NCBI RefSeq assembly: GCF_006352475.1
Contig: NZ_VCMZ01000001.1
Coordinates: 868,001 to 932,000, forward strand
Source: Acinetobacter pullicarnis
GTDB taxonomy: Bacteria; Pseudomonadota; Gammaproteobacteria; Pseudomonadales; Moraxellaceae
DNA: 64,000 nucleotides
Direction: 5' to 3'
Shown here one piece after another: positions 39,098 to 48,570 of the stretch. Both the position numbers and the translations under genes were made by a program. Every line of letters starts with the position of its first letter. Positions within the stretch are counted from its first letter, which is position 1. A model generated the notes under the pieces. The model saw only the letters and a program-made list of their open reading frames with translations, ran no database searches and was not told the origin of the DNA.

Positions 39098-39257
39098 TAA
39101 TTTGACGAAGGGCAAATCAAAATAAAACCTTTTTAAAGACCTGAGAAGCGATGTTTAAAAAGGTTTTAAAAATAATTGATTAGCTGTTATTTTAGATTAA
39201 GTAATAGATTGTTATTGAATTGTTAGAGTAGGTAAATATTGCAATGTGCTGCTGTAA

Positions 39258-39827
39258 TCATTGGGCTTTCAACTTTCCAATATCACTTAAAACTTCTGCG
39301 GCATGCGACTGAGTGTTGACGCTAGCATAGTGATAAACAATGGTGCCAGCAGGATCAATTAAGAAGCTTTCACGCTTGGCGATTTTGGTAAAGCCTAAGT
39401 TGCGAACCACGCCCATTTGATTGGCCAGTGTATGTTGCTGATCGGCCAGAATTGGAAAGGGAAGTCCCAATTTATCTGAAAACTTTTGATGAGATTGCAC
39501 GTCATCTAAACTGACGCCAAGCACAACGGCATTGCTGCGTTTAAACGCTGGATAAAGTGCTTTAAATTGATTGGCTTCTTGCGTACAGCCCGGTGAGTCA
39601 TCCTTAGGATAAAAGTACAATACCACCCATTGACCTTTATATTGGCTCAAGTCGTGCCAATTTTGTTTTTGATCTTGCAGCTTAAACTGTGGCGCAGGTC
39701 GACCAACCCACTGCTTTTGTTTTTCTTCAAATTGAGTCAATTGTTTATTTTGTGCTTGTACTGGTGTCGTGAAAGCGAACAACATGCTACAACACAGCAC
39801 GCCAGCAGAGAGTTTGATTTTTTTCAT
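39258..39827 (-). CDS. Exported PrxQ/Bcp-type peroxiredoxin
   Basis: A 189-residue thiol peroxidase of the AhpC/TSA (PrxQ/Bcp) family. Residues 1-25 are a cleavable signal peptide (TTPVQA), so unlike Bcp it acts in the periplasm. The peroxidatic Cys81 is in FYPKDDSPGCTQEA. The resolving Cys that lies five residues later in E. coli Bcp is Asn86, and no other Cys exists in the mature protein. It should therefore work as a one-Cys enzyme relying on an external thiol. Length of the mature part is typical. Start ATG at 39827. It is divergent from the bio cluster and separate from the phosphatases. Confidence 0.88.
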   Translation of the reverse strand: MKKIKLSAGVLCCSMLFAFTTPVQAQNKQLTQFEEKQKQWVGRPAPQFKLQDQKQNWHDLSQYKGQWVVLYFYPKDDSPGCTQEANQFKALYPAFKRSNAVVLGVSLDDVQSHQKFSDKLGLPFPILADQQHTLANQMGVVRNLGFTKIAKRESFLIDPAGTIVYHYASVNTQSHAAEVLSDIGKLKAQ

Positions 39828-39978
39828 AAGGTTGCTGCAATAAACAAGATGATCTGCATTCTAACAAAAAGCTTTCTTGAGCAGGTGACTGAGTTGAACA
39901 TGAATGAGCAATTTTGTTGGATGTGCTAGATGTGCTGGTTGGATCGGATTCGAATTGACAGAGAGGATTGCTATAAAC

Positions 39979-40695
39979 ATGCAAAGCGTTTTATTGATTA
40001 CAGGGTGGGGTGTTGGGATTGAACCCTTGCAACACTTACAACAACAGTTAAGGGGCGCAGGCTGCGTGGCGGAGGTGATCAATATCTTTGATGCCGCAGA
40101 TCCAATTGCGTTTCAAGCGACTCTTGTGAAAGTTCAACATTATGACGTTTTGGTTGGCTGGTCTTTGGGGGGGCAATTGGCCACGCTATTGGCACAGCAG
40201 TTTTGGGAACAGACGGGTATTGCCAAAACCTTAATCACTTTGGCCAGTAATCCATGTTTTGTACAGCGTGAAGCTTGGCCTTGTGCAATGCCAGATGTTG
40301 ATTTTCAAGCGTTTAAGCAGTCTTTTTACGCACAACCACAAAGTTGTATCAAACGCTTTTGTTATTTACTGACGCAAGGTGACGTTCAGGCCAAGAACAA
40401 TTGGCTATCCTTGCAGAGTTTAATTGTGCCGCAAGATGATCGCTTGATGAAAAAAGGTTTGGAACTTTTAGAAACTTTAAACTTGGTAAGTATGTTGAAG
40501 CAGTATCAGGGAAAGCAGCTTCACTTGTTTGCAAACCAAGATACTTTGGTTGATCACAGAATTGCTCAATATTGCCAACAATTAACTGCAAAGTTTTTAA
40601 GTGTAGATTTTGTTGAAGGTAGTCATAGCTTTCCATTTTTTCAAGATGCTGAAACAAGTGACAAAATTTTGAAATTCATCAGTGAAAATGATTAA
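39979..40695 (+). CDS. BioH-like alpha/beta hydrolase of the biotin cluster
   Basis: A 238-residue alpha/beta hydrolase. It has the nucleophile elbow GWSLGG with Ser62 and a C-terminal catalytic His216 in GSHSFPFF; an Asp in FANQDTLVDHR probably completes the triad. BioH uses the same GWSLGG elbow and cleaves the methyl ester of pimeloyl-ACP made after BioC methylation. Position directly before bioA-bioF-bioC-bioD strongly suggests the same reaction, although sequence similarity to E. coli BioH beyond the motifs is weak. Start: ATG at 39979 (MQSVLLITGWG) with GAGAGGA upstream; the open frame to 39904 is unlikely to be translated. A gap of 95 bp precedes bioA. Confidence 0.78.
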   Translation: MQSVLLITGWGVGIEPLQHLQQQLRGAGCVAEVINIFDAADPIAFQATLVKVQHYDVLVGWSLGGQLATLLAQQFWEQTGIAKTLITLASNPCFVQREAWPCAMPDVDFQAFKQSFYAQPQSCIKRFCYLLTQGDVQAKNNWLSLQSLIVPQDDRLMKKGLELLETLNLVSMLKQYQGKQLHLFANQDTLVDHRIAQYCQQLTAKFLSVDFVEGSHSFPFFQDAETSDKILKFISEND

Positions 40696-40790
40696 ATGAT
40701 TGCAACTTGACTGATCTCGCAATTTATTTTTAAGGATGAGCCGAGTAAGATGCTGAGTCATTGCAATTATTTGAAATAACCGAGGTAAGG

Positions 40791-42074
40791 ATGACCGATA
40801 CATTTGATCTTAAACATATTTGGCATCCCTATACTTCCATGACTGAACCTTTGGCTTGTTTTAAGGTTAAAAAGGCCTATGGCGTGACCATTGAATTGGA
40901 TAATGGGCGTCAATTGATTGATGGCATGTCCTCATGGTGGTGTGCGATTCATGGTTATCAGCATGCCGATTTAGACCAAGCGGTGATTGATCAATTACAG
41001 TCAATGTCACACATTATGTTTGGTGGCTTGACCCATGAACCTGCCATTGAACTGGGCAAGTTACTGCTGCAAATTTTACCGCCAAGCCTCGATAAAATTT
41101 TCTATGCTGACTCTGGTTCAGTGGCGGTTGAAGTGGCTTTAAAAATGGCAGTGCAATATTGGACTGCACAAGGTCAAAATCAAAAAACCAACTTTGTGAG
41201 TCCACGTTCTGGCTATCACGGTGATACATGGAATGCCATGTCGGTCTGTGATCCTGTGACGGGGATGCATCAAGTCTTTGGTTCAAGTTTGCCGAATCGT
41301 TTATTTGTACCTGCACCACAAAGTTTATTTGGTGGGGCTTGGGATGCAAGGGATATCGTCGAGCTTGAGCAAACTTTAGCGCAGCATCATCACAGCATTG
41401 CAGGTTTTATTTTAGAACCGATTGTGCAGGGTGCTGGTGGGATGCGTTTTTATCATCCTGAATATTTACGTCAAGCCAAATTGCTCTGTGAAAAATATCA
41501 AGTGCTGCTCATTTTTGATGAAATTGCCACGGGCTTTGGTCGCACAGGTAAGTTGTTCGCATGGGAACATGCTCAAGTTGAGCCCGACATTATGTGTATT
41601 GGCAAGGCATTGACGGGAGGCTATATGACGCTTTCTGCAACTTTGACCACAGCGCATGTTGCTGAAACCATTAGTCGCGGTGAGGCGGGCGTATTCATGC
41701 ATGGCCCCACCTTTATGGCAAACCCTTTGGCTTGTGCGGTTGCATTGAAAAGTACGCAACTGCTGTTATCACAGGACTGGCAAGCCAATATTCAACGTAT
41801 TGAACAGCAGCTCAAGCAGCAGTTAATGGCTTTAGCCGATTTAGACCACGTCCAAGATGTTCGCGTTTTGGGTGCGATTGGTGTGGTAGAACTCAAGCAT
41901 CCTGTGAATATGCAAAGCTTGCAGCAGCAGTTTGTCGAGCGTGGTATTTGGGTACGACCATTTGGTAAATTGGTCTACGTGATGCCGCCGTATATTATTC
42001 GTCGCGATGAATTAGATTATTTACTTACGCAGTTGGTTGAGGTGGTTGAGCAGCTGCAAGAGGCATTGGCATGA
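40791..42074 (+). CDS. bioA: Adenosylmethionine-8-amino-7-oxononanoate aminotransferase
   Basis: A 427-residue PLP-dependent class III aminotransferase making 7,8-diaminopelargonate from KAPA with SAM as amino donor. Motifs: IWHPYTSM at the N-terminus (characteristic of BioA), [26 protein letters not shown] with the PLP-ring Asp, and Lys272 ([11 protein letters not shown]) forming the Schiff base. Length matches E. coli BioA (429 aa). Start: ATG at 40791 preceded by GAGGTAAGG; an in-frame ATG at 40761 lacks a ribosome site. The stop overlaps bioF as ATGA. Confidence 0.96.
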   Translation: MTDTFDLKHIWHPYTSMTEPLACFKVKKAYGVTIELDNGRQLIDGMSSWWCAIHGYQHADLDQAVIDQLQSMSHIMFGGLTHEPAIELGKLLLQILPPSLDKIFYADSGSVAVEVALKMAVQYWTAQGQNQKTNFVSPRSGYHGDTWNAMSVCDPVTGMHQVFGSSLPNRLFVPAPQSLFGGAWDARDIVELEQTLAQHHHSIAGFILEPIVQGAGGMRFYHPEYLRQAKLLCEKYQVLLIFDEIATGFGRTGKLFAWEHAQVEPDIMCIGKALTGGYMTLSATLTTAHVAETISRGEAGVFMHGPTFMANPLACAVALKSTQLLLSQDWQANIQRIEQQLKQQLMALADLDHVQDVRVLGAIGVVELKHPVNMQSLQQQFVERGIWVRPFGKLVYVMPPYIIRRDELDYLLTQLVEVVEQLQEALA

Positions 42075-43228
42075 GTTTATTGGATCATTACGCAGATCAA
42101 CTGGATCAGCTTAAACAACAAGGCAATTTGCGACAATTCACGCGTTATGTACAAGATCAGCACTATATCGAGCTGAATCAGCATCGTATGCTCAATTTGG
42201 CCTCCAATGATTATTTGGGCTTGGCATCTAATCTGGTTTTGCGGGAACAGTTCTTTGATGAAACACCACTGGCAGCCAGGCTGATGAGCAGTTCTTCTTC
42301 ACGCTTGCTTACGGGGAATTTCCCCGAATATGAAGCGCTTGAAGATGCGATGAGCCAGGCTTTTCATGGTCGTGCTGCGTTGTTGTTTAACAGTGGCTAC
42401 CATATGAATATCGGCATTTTGCCTGCCTTAAGTGACAGCCGAACTTTGATTTTGGCGGATAAGTTGGTACATGCCAGCATGATTGATGGCATCCGCTTGT
42501 CTACCGCCAAGTATATCCGCTACAAACACAATGATTTAGAACACTTAGCCCAGTTGTTGCAACGCTATCATGATGATTCTGCCTATGATCGAATTATCGT
42601 GGTCACCGAATCTATTTTTAGTATGGATGGTGATGAGACTGATTTGGCCCAATTGGTCGCAGTAAAAAATCAATTTAGCAAAGTCATGCTTTATGTCGAT
42701 GAGGCGCATGCGATTGGTGTGCGTGGCGAATTGGGTTTGGGCTGTGCTGAACAATATGGTGTGATTGATGCGATTGACTTTTTAGTCGGGACTTTTGGTA
42801 AGGCGATGGCTTCGGTGGGCGGCTATCTGATTTGTGAGCCGATTATTCGAGAGTATCTGATTAATTGCATGCGTCCACTGATTTTCAGTACCGCACAACC
42901 CCCAATTTGCATGGCATGGACACAGTTTATGTTGCAGCAGGTTATGCGCTTAAATACAGCGCGTCAGCATTTGAGCGAGCTGAGTGTAATACTGCAACAG
43001 GGGATTCAAGCCAAAGGTTATGCATGTCCGTCAAGCAGTCATATTGTGCCGATTGTGGTGGGTGAATCGCAGCCAAGTATTGTGCTAGCAACGCAGCTGC
43101 AACAGGCAGGGTTTTATGTCATGCCTGTGCGACCGCCAACCGTGCCACAGCATAGTTCACGGGTACGTATTTCATTAAATGCCAACCTTGAGCAGGCGGA
43201 TATCCATGCCTTGCTTCAGCAGTTGTAG
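42071..43228 (+). CDS. bioF: 8-amino-7-oxononanoate synthase
   Basis: A 385-residue alpha-oxoamine synthase that condenses pimeloyl-ACP with alanine to KAPA. It shows [10 protein letters not shown] near the N-terminus, [21 protein letters not shown] and the PLP Lys244 in [12 protein letters not shown]. Length equals E. coli BioF (384 aa). It is translationally coupled to bioA through a 4-bp overlap and is followed 11 bp later by bioC. The [11 protein letters not shown] block supports the assignment within the family over serine palmitoyl or 2-amino-3-ketobutyrate enzymes, and the gene context settles it. Confidence 0.96.
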   Translation: MSLLDHYADQLDQLKQQGNLRQFTRYVQDQHYIELNQHRMLNLASNDYLGLASNLVLREQFFDETPLAARLMSSSSSRLLTGNFPEYEALEDAMSQAFHGRAALLFNSGYHMNIGILPALSDSRTLILADKLVHASMIDGIRLSTAKYIRYKHNDLEHLAQLLQRYHDDSAYDRIIVVTESIFSMDGDETDLAQLVAVKNQFSKVMLYVDEAHAIGVRGELGLGCAEQYGVIDAIDFLVGTFGKAMASVGGYLICEPIIREYLINCMRPLIFSTAQPPICMAWTQFMLQQVMRLNTARQHLSELSVILQQGIQAKGYACPSSSHIVPIVVGESQPSIVLATQLQQAGFYVMPVRPPTVPQHSSRVRISLNANLEQADIHALLQQL

Positions 43229-43239
43229 GCAGCAGAGCA

Positions 43240-44007
43240 ATGATTGATGCTTCATTGGTCGCACAACGTTTTGCCCAAGCCGGTCAGAGTTATAGTGCAC
43301 AAGCCGTTATTCAAAAAAAGATTAGTCAACAACTGATCGCATATATGCAGCAGTATTTACCGAGCAAAACCTGGACGCGAAATCTAGAAGTGGGTTGCGG
43401 TTCTGGTAATTTAAGCCATCAGTTTATGCAGCATTTTCAGTATGAGCGCTTATACCTCAATGATCTTTATGCTGATGTGCAGCAACATTTTACGAACGCT
43501 TCAAAACTTGAATGGTTGATTGGCGATATTCAACAACTGGATTTCCCATCACAACTTGATTTGGTGATGTCGAGTTCAGCCTTGCAGTGGATGACTGATT
43601 TAGATCAGGTATTTACGCAGGTTTATCGGGCATTGCAGCCACAGGGATACTTTTGCTTTTCTAGTTTTGGTATCAATAACTTAAAAGAAATCAAACAACT
43701 GACAGGGCGTGGCTTAAGCTATCTTAGTGTTGATGTATTGCATAAAAAGCTAGAAGCTGCGGGCTTTGAACTGCTGTTGCTGCAAGATCAAATCGAACCC
43801 TTGTACTTCGATCATCCCAAGCAGGTTTTACAACATCTTAAGGCGACAGGGGTGACTGCAACTGCGCAGCAATATCGCTGGAGCAAGCAATCGCTATTCG
43901 ATTTTTATCAGCAATATACGCAGTTTAGTCGTTTGAATGCACAGGCACAGCCGCAGTATCCACTCAGCTATCACCCTATTTATTGTATTGCGCGGAGAAC
44001 ATCATGA
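43240..44007 (+). CDS. bioC: Malonyl-ACP O-methyltransferase BioC
   Basis: A 255-residue class I SAM methyltransferase. The start VAQRFAQAGQSYSAQAVIQ is typical of BioC, motif I is LEVGCGSGNLS (about residues 49-59), and DLVMSSSALQWMTDLD is the BioC acceptor-site block. It methylates malonyl-ACP so that the fatty acid machinery can build the pimelate moiety; the neighbouring BioH-like hydrolase would remove the methyl group. Its stop overlaps the bioD start. Start ATG 43240, 11 bp after bioF. Confidence 0.92.
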   Translation: MIDASLVAQRFAQAGQSYSAQAVIQKKISQQLIAYMQQYLPSKTWTRNLEVGCGSGNLSHQFMQHFQYERLYLNDLYADVQQHFTNASKLEWLIGDIQQLDFPSQLDLVMSSSALQWMTDLDQVFTQVYRALQPQGYFCFSSFGINNLKEIKQLTGRGLSYLSVDVLHKKLEAAGFELLLLQDQIEPLYFDHPKQVLQHLKATGVTATAQQYRWSKQSLFDFYQQYTQFSRLNAQAQPQYPLSYHPIYCIARRTS

Positions 44008-44645
44008 GTGCGCCTGTTTATTTTATAAGTGGCATTGATACGGATATTGGTAAAACCTATGCCACAGGTTATCTCGCACGTGTGTGGAGCGAACAGGGGC
44101 AAAGCGTTATTACCCAAAAGCTGGTACAAACTGGCAATGTGGGTTACTCCGAAGACATCGATCAGCATCGTGCATTGATGGGAGTGACATATTTCGAAGA
44201 AGATCATCGTCAACTGACCATGCCAGAAATTTTTAGCTATCCAGCATCACCACATTTGGCCAGTCAAATGGATGGACGAGCGATCGATTTTGCCAAGATT
44301 GGTGCTGCAACTGCGCAGTTGGCTGAACGTTATGATGTGGTTTTGTTAGAGGGGGCGGGAGGGCTGATGGTGCCCTTAACCACTGAAATGCTGAGTATTG
44401 ATTATATTCAGCAACAACAATATCCGGTCATTTTAGTGAGTTCGGGCAGGCTGGGCAGCATTAATCATACTTTGCTGAGTTTAGAAGCGTTAAAGTCACG
44501 TGGCTTGGTATTGTATGCCTTGGCCTATAACCTTAATGATGAGTCTCAAGATCCGATTATCTCCAAAGATACAGCAGCTTATCTAAAAAATTATTTGGTA
44601 ATGCATTTTCCAGAAGCCTTGTGGATAGATATTCCAGTGATCTAG
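44004..44645 (+). CDS. bioD: Dethiobiotin synthase
   Basis: A 213-residue P-loop enzyme that carboxylates diaminopelargonate to dethiobiotin with ATP. It has the N-terminal P-loop ISGIDTDIGKTYATGYL, the metal/substrate segment EGAGGLMVPLT (about residues 115-125) and a SSGRLGSINHTLL loop. Start: ATG at 44004 within the bioC stop (ATGA) with GGAG upstream; the longer frame to 43983 lies inside bioC. It is the last gene of the cluster; bioB (biotin synthase) is not in the window. A bidirectional terminator follows. Confidence 0.94.
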   Translation: MSAPVYFISGIDTDIGKTYATGYLARVWSEQGQSVITQKLVQTGNVGYSEDIDQHRALMGVTYFEEDHRQLTMPEIFSYPASPHLASQMDGRAIDFAKIGAATAQLAERYDVVLLEGAGGLMVPLTTEMLSIDYIQQQQYPVILVSSGRLGSINHTLLSLEALKSRGLVLYALAYNLNDESQDPIISKDTAAYLKNYLVMHFPEALWIDIPVI

Positions 44646-44686
44646 CGTAGTGTGCTTATGTCGCGGACTTGAATGCTCGATGGCAT

Positions 44687-44723
44687 AAAAAAACAGCCTT
44701 GATTGACGTCAAGGCTGTTTTTT
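44687..44723. terminator. Bidirectional terminator between bioD and rluB
   Basis: A stem with arms ACAGCCTTGA / TCAAGGCTGT and A/T tracts on both sides, around a six-base loop; bioD and rluB converge on it. Confidence 0.9.
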
Positions 44724-44744
44724 ATTTGGCTTAAAACGTTTTAA

Positions 44745-45845
44745 TTAAAACTTTTTAAACCCTTTGTTGAATCCAGAAGGCTTACGCTGTGCATAACTGC
44801 CTTCTTTTTTGTTGCCGTTATTCTGGTCGTGGTTACGATCATTGTTGTAGCTTGAACGCTGTTGCTCGTTCGCATTACGCGGGTTTTCATTGCGGGTGTG
44901 ATTGGTATTATTCGGGCGTTGGTTGTTGCCCGGACGTGCTTGATTGGTGTTACTTGGGCGTTGGTTATTGCCTTCAGTATTCGTACCCAGCTCATCTGTA
45001 TCACGACGTTGTTGACGCAAATATCCGCCACGACGTGCAGCAAGTGGTTTGTCTTGCATACGCTCGGTACGACGTTTCGCCATGCCGTAAAGACCCGTTC
45101 CTTGACGTGGTTTTAAGTCTACCATTTTGGTTAAGCCATCAATTTCTGCACGATCAAGTTCAATCCAACGACCAGTACGTAATTCACGTGGCAAGATCAC
45201 GCTGCCATAACGAGTACGTAATAGGCGACTTACTTTTAAACCTTGCGATTCAAAAATACGACGAACTTCGCGGTTACGGCCTTCTTTAACGACGACTTGG
45301 AACCAACGGTTAATCCCTTCACCACCAATGTCAGTGAATGATTCAAACTTTGCAGGGCCATCATCTAGGACCACGCCACGCAGCATGTTCTGACGAATTT
45401 GTGGGGTGACTTCACCCATCACACGCACCGCATATTCACGTTCGATTTCATTTGATGGATGCATTAAGCGGTTGGCAAGTTCACCATCATTGGTAAACAA
45501 GAGTAAACCGGTACTGTTAATATCTAGACGACCAACCATCACCCAGCGATCATTATCAATGTTCGGTAGATTTTCGAATACCGTTGTTCTTTGTTCAGGG
45601 TCATTGCGTGAGCAAATTTCACCTTCTGGTTTGTAGTAAATCAAGACACGACGACGTATTTCATCTTCAATTTGAAATTGAACTTTACGGCCATCAATGC
45701 GAAGCTCATCATTTGGCTCGATGCGTTCACCTACTTGAGCAATTTGACCGTTGACACTTATACGACCAGCCGCGATGACCTCTTCCATATAACGACGAGA
45801 ACCTAGACCAATTCGCGCGAGTACCTTTTGCAATTTTTCACTCAT
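44745..45845 (-). CDS. rluB: 23S rRNA pseudouridine(2605) synthase RluB
   Basis: A 366-residue RsuA-family pseudouridine synthase. The N-terminal S4 RNA-binding domain is seen as KVLARIGLGSRRYMEEVIAAG; the catalytic Asp108 is in GRLDINSTGLLLF; NREVRRIFESQGLKVSRLLRTRYG is the conserved third block. After residue about 270 comes a disordered Asn/Arg/Gln-rich tail (NTNQARPGNNQRPNN) ending in Lys/Gly/Phe, a variable feature of this family. It modifies U2605 in the peptidyl transferase region. Start ATG 45845, 41 bp after the scpB stop, giving a probable scpA-scpB-rluB operon. Confidence 0.93.
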   Translation of the reverse strand: MSEKLQKVLARIGLGSRRYMEEVIAAGRISVNGQIAQVGERIEPNDELRIDGRKVQFQIEDEIRRRVLIYYKPEGEICSRNDPEQRTTVFENLPNIDNDRWVMVGRLDINSTGLLLFTNDGELANRLMHPSNEIEREYAVRVMGEVTPQIRQNMLRGVVLDDGPAKFESFTDIGGEGINRWFQVVVKEGRNREVRRIFESQGLKVSRLLRTRYGSVILPRELRTGRWIELDRAEIDGLTKMVDLKPRQGTGLYGMAKRRTERMQDKPLAARRGGYLRQQRRDTDELGTNTEGNNQRPSNTNQARPGNNQRPNNTNHTRNENPRNANEQQRSSYNNDRNHDQNNGNKKEGSYAQRKPSGFNKGFKKF

Positions 45846-45886
45846 GACAGCATAACCTTAGAAATAATTATCAACAGTTCACCTAT

Positions 45887-46477
45887 TTAAGATCTGGGTG
45901 CATGTGCATCCAATGCCTTAAAAGCTTCCTTGGCATCCTGTAAGGGGGGCAATTGCTCTAGCGAGGCTAAACCAAAAGCATTCAGAAATTGTAGCGTTGT
46001 CACTAACAACGCAGGTCGCCCAGGGAGTTCACGGAATCCAGACTCTTTAATCCAGTTCCATTCAAATAAAGTCTTGAGTAGCTGACTATTATTTGAAACA
46101 CCACGAATTTGTTCAATATCAGCACGGGTAACCGGTTGATAGTAAGCAACCACTGCTAAAGTTTCTAACAGTGAGGGCGAGAGTTTGGTCGGCCGTTCTG
46201 GCCATGTTTGGGTAATAATTGGGCGATATTTGGCACGGACTTGAAAGCGAAAACCTTGTGCAGTTTCAATCAGTTCTACAGCTCGATTATGCTGTAAAAC
46301 CGCCAATTGTTGTAAATATTGTTGCAGTTGTGACTTACTATATTGATGCTGGAATGCTTCTCTTAGTCGTGCAATAGATACGGGTGCATCGCTCGCAAAA
46401 ATAATTGCTTCTAACTGCATCAGAACATCATGATGCAATTCATCTGCGTGAAATACATTATTTTGTCCAATCGTCAT
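45887..46477 (-). CDS. scpB: Segregation and condensation protein B
   Basis: A 196-residue kleisin-interacting winged-helix protein, the KITE subunit of SMC-ScpAB. It shows EAIIFASDAPVSIARLREAF at the start, the central LLETLAVVAYYQPVTRADIEQIRG block and RPALLVTTLQFLNAFGLASLEQLPPL near the end. The start ATG overlaps the scpA stop as ATGA, indicating coupled translation. Its SMC partner is encoded at 28.1 kb. Confidence 0.94.
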   Translation of the reverse strand: MTIGQNNVFHADELHHDVLMQLEAIIFASDAPVSIARLREAFQHQYSKSQLQQYLQQLAVLQHNRAVELIETAQGFRFQVRAKYRPIITQTWPERPTKLSPSLLETLAVVAYYQPVTRADIEQIRGVSNNSQLLKTLFEWNWIKESGFRELPGRPALLVTTLQFLNAFGLASLEQLPPLQDAKEAFKALDAHAPRS

Positions 46478-47265
46478 TCGAATTTCCCTTGAATCGTTAA
46501 AGGTGCTTCGATTCCAGTCGCAATAATATTGAGTTTTTGTTGGCGCGAAAGCTCTAAAATAGCCATAAATGTGACGACCAAACCGAGTCGACCTTGACTG
46601 GGTTTAAGCAACGCATCAAAGCTTAGAATAACACCTTTGCTCAACATTTGTTCAATGTGTGCAATGCGTTCTTCTAAAAGCACAGGCTCTTGTTCAATGG
46701 TATGTTGAATGGGTTCAGGGCGATTAAAAATACACAGCATGGCATGTTGTAACTGTTCTGCTGCATAGCCTTCAATCACAGGCTCAACCAGACCAATTGA
46801 AATGTGAGTATTAAAGGTGTCACGGTTGAGGATTGGCATTTTGCCCAAATGTTCAGCCGCATTTTTAATTTTAAGATAGGTTTCTAAACGATCAATCAGT
46901 TGTTGTTTCGGATCTTTTTCAAGATCAATATTCTTTGGCTTGGGTAAGAGCAGTCTAGATTTTAAATCGGCCAATAATGCAGCCATCACCATATAGTCTG
47001 CGGTTAGCTCAATATTGAGTGACTTCATGTTGTCCATATAGGCGAGGTATTGTGCAGCAATGGGCGCAATATCAAGACGGACTAAGTCAAAACCATTTTT
47101 TTGAATTAAATAAATCAAGAAGTCGAGGGGCCCTTCGAAATGTTCAAGCAAAATTTCGAATGCAGCAGGAGGAATATATAAATCCTCAGGGACAGTTTCT
47201 TGCCATTCATCTAAAACGCGGATGTACGGCATTTTGTCCATTGTATTATGGAGTGCTTGTGTCAT
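46474..47265 (-). CDS. scpA: Segregation and condensation protein A (kleisin)
   Basis: About 263 residues. The ScpA signature FEGPLDFLIYLIQKNGFDL lies near residue 45 (quoted in part), followed by DIAPIAAQYLAYM and a typical middle YMVMAALLADLKSRLLLP; the C-terminal winged helix ends in VVTFMAILELSRQQKLNI. ScpA bridges the SMC heads. The start is uncertain: the frame is open to an ATG at 47301 with no ribosome site. I place the start at the ATG at 47265 (MTQALHNTM); 47241 is also possible. It is coupled to scpB. The gap upstream to 47601 shows no other gene; a TTGACA at 47526 may belong to the plus-strand GNAT promoter. Confidence 0.9.
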   Translation of the reverse strand: MTQALHNTMDKMPYIRVLDEWQETVPEDLYIPPAAFEILLEHFEGPLDFLIYLIQKNGFDLVRLDIAPIAAQYLAYMDNMKSLNIELTADYMVMAALLADLKSRLLLPKPKNIDLEKDPKQQLIDRLETYLKIKNAAEHLGKMPILNRDTFNTHISIGLVEPVIEGYAAEQLQHAMLCIFNRPEPIQHTIEQEPVLLEERIAHIEQMLSKGVILSFDALLKPSQGRLGLVVTFMAILELSRQQKLNIIATGIEAPLTIQGKFE

Positions 47266-47601
47266 TACAGTTAGTGAGCCACTCGAGTTTTTAAAAAGCA
47301 TGCAAATGCCAGTTCGAGCTATTATTCATTGATTAAAAAAGTACCCGCAAATTAAATGCGGAGAAGGGAGCATCGAAAAGCATAGAAATTCTCACCATTC
47401 TAATGTAAAAAAACGTATGAAGAAATTGCTAAAACTACAAAAATACAAAAAAAGCTGTAAATAAATGGTAGATATACCTTTTTAAGCCGAAGATCATGTG
47501 ATTTTTTTGTGATATTTTAATTTGATTGACAACCAGTGCAGCGTAGAAACTAGCGATTTGCTTAGGATCCCAATGCGCTTGGAACAGGGAAATGTACCAT
47601 T

Positions 47602-48333
47602 ATGCAAAGCTTTCAACAAACACAGCAGAATGAATTTGATCAACTTGTAGGCGTTTCAATTGAAGCAGTGCAATTTAGCGAATCTCCCGCAACGACACTA
47701 ATCGGTCAACAGGTCAGTCTAGATTTAATCGTGCCGTCCAATATCGCTAAAGTTGAGGTGGAGCAGTTGTGGGATTGTATCAACACTGAGCCAGATCTGC
47801 GTTGTTGGACATATTTGCCTTATGCGGGTTTTGATGGTCAAGCACAACTTGAAGCGATGTTGAGTTGTAATTTTAGTTTTGTTGGTTCAGTACATTATTT
47901 GATTAAATTGGATCAACAGGCCGTTGGTTGGGTGGCTTTGCTTAATCCGCGACCAACACATCGCGTAATTGAAATTGGGAATGTCTATTTTTCAGCAGCA
48001 ATGAAGCAATCTATTGCTTCAACTGAAACGATTTTCTTGTTATTAGCGCAATGCTTTGAGCAAGGTTATCGCCGTGTAGAGTGGAAGTGTGATGAATTGA
48101 ATCAACCCTCTTATCGCGCTGCATTACGCTACGGTTTTCAATATGAAGGAACATTCCGCCAAGATCGTATTGCCAAAGGACATAACCGTAATACGGCATG
48201 GTTTTCAATTTTGGATGAAGAGTGGCCACAATTGCAGCAAGCCTATCGAGCTTGGTTAAAAGCCGATAATTTTGATGCACAGGGGCAACAAAAGCAGCGT
48301 CTAGCAGATTTTATTAAAGGCGATCAAAGATAA
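47602..48333 (+). CDS. GNAT-family acetyltransferase (RimJ/RimL-like)
   Basis: A 243-residue protein of the acetyltransferase-3 (RimJ/RimL) group. An N-terminal segment of about 30 residues precedes the domain (SLDLIVPSNIAKVEVEQLWD), then WTYLPYAGFDG, an acetyl-CoA-binding region around IEIGNVYFSAAMK and a C-terminal ECKxDxxNxxSRxAxxRxGF-like block (here EWKCDELNQPSYRAALRYGF). Proteins with this block acetylate amines or ribosomal protein N-termini, but the substrate is unknown. Start ATG 47602; the AGGGA upstream is 13 bases away, so the ribosome site is weak. It is monocistronic as far as can be seen. Confidence 0.82.
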   Translation: MQSFQQTQQNEFDQLVGVSIEAVQFSESPATTLIGQQVSLDLIVPSNIAKVEVEQLWDCINTEPDLRCWTYLPYAGFDGQAQLEAMLSCNFSFVGSVHYLIKLDQQAVGWVALLNPRPTHRVIEIGNVYFSAAMKQSIASTETIFLLLAQCFEQGYRRVEWKCDELNQPSYRAALRYGFQYEGTFRQDRIAKGHNRNTAWFSILDEEWPQLQQAYRAWLKADNFDAQGQQKQRLADFIKGDQR

Positions 48334-48570
48334 ATTAGGTTATATTGTTAGATCATTGATTTAATTTGATTTTTAGTGTGTTGTGGATTGAGTTGGATTC
48401 CTTATTTGAAACACTGCTGTTCTAAGCTCTTCTCCGTTTATATATTTAAAATGAGCGTGGAAGTGTTTGTAGAATTTTAATTAACGAAACAATAAATGAC
48501 TGTGCATATTGAAAATATAGCGTGCTGACTAGAAAGTAAACTTTAAGTAATTGTGGATATGGGGTGTTAA

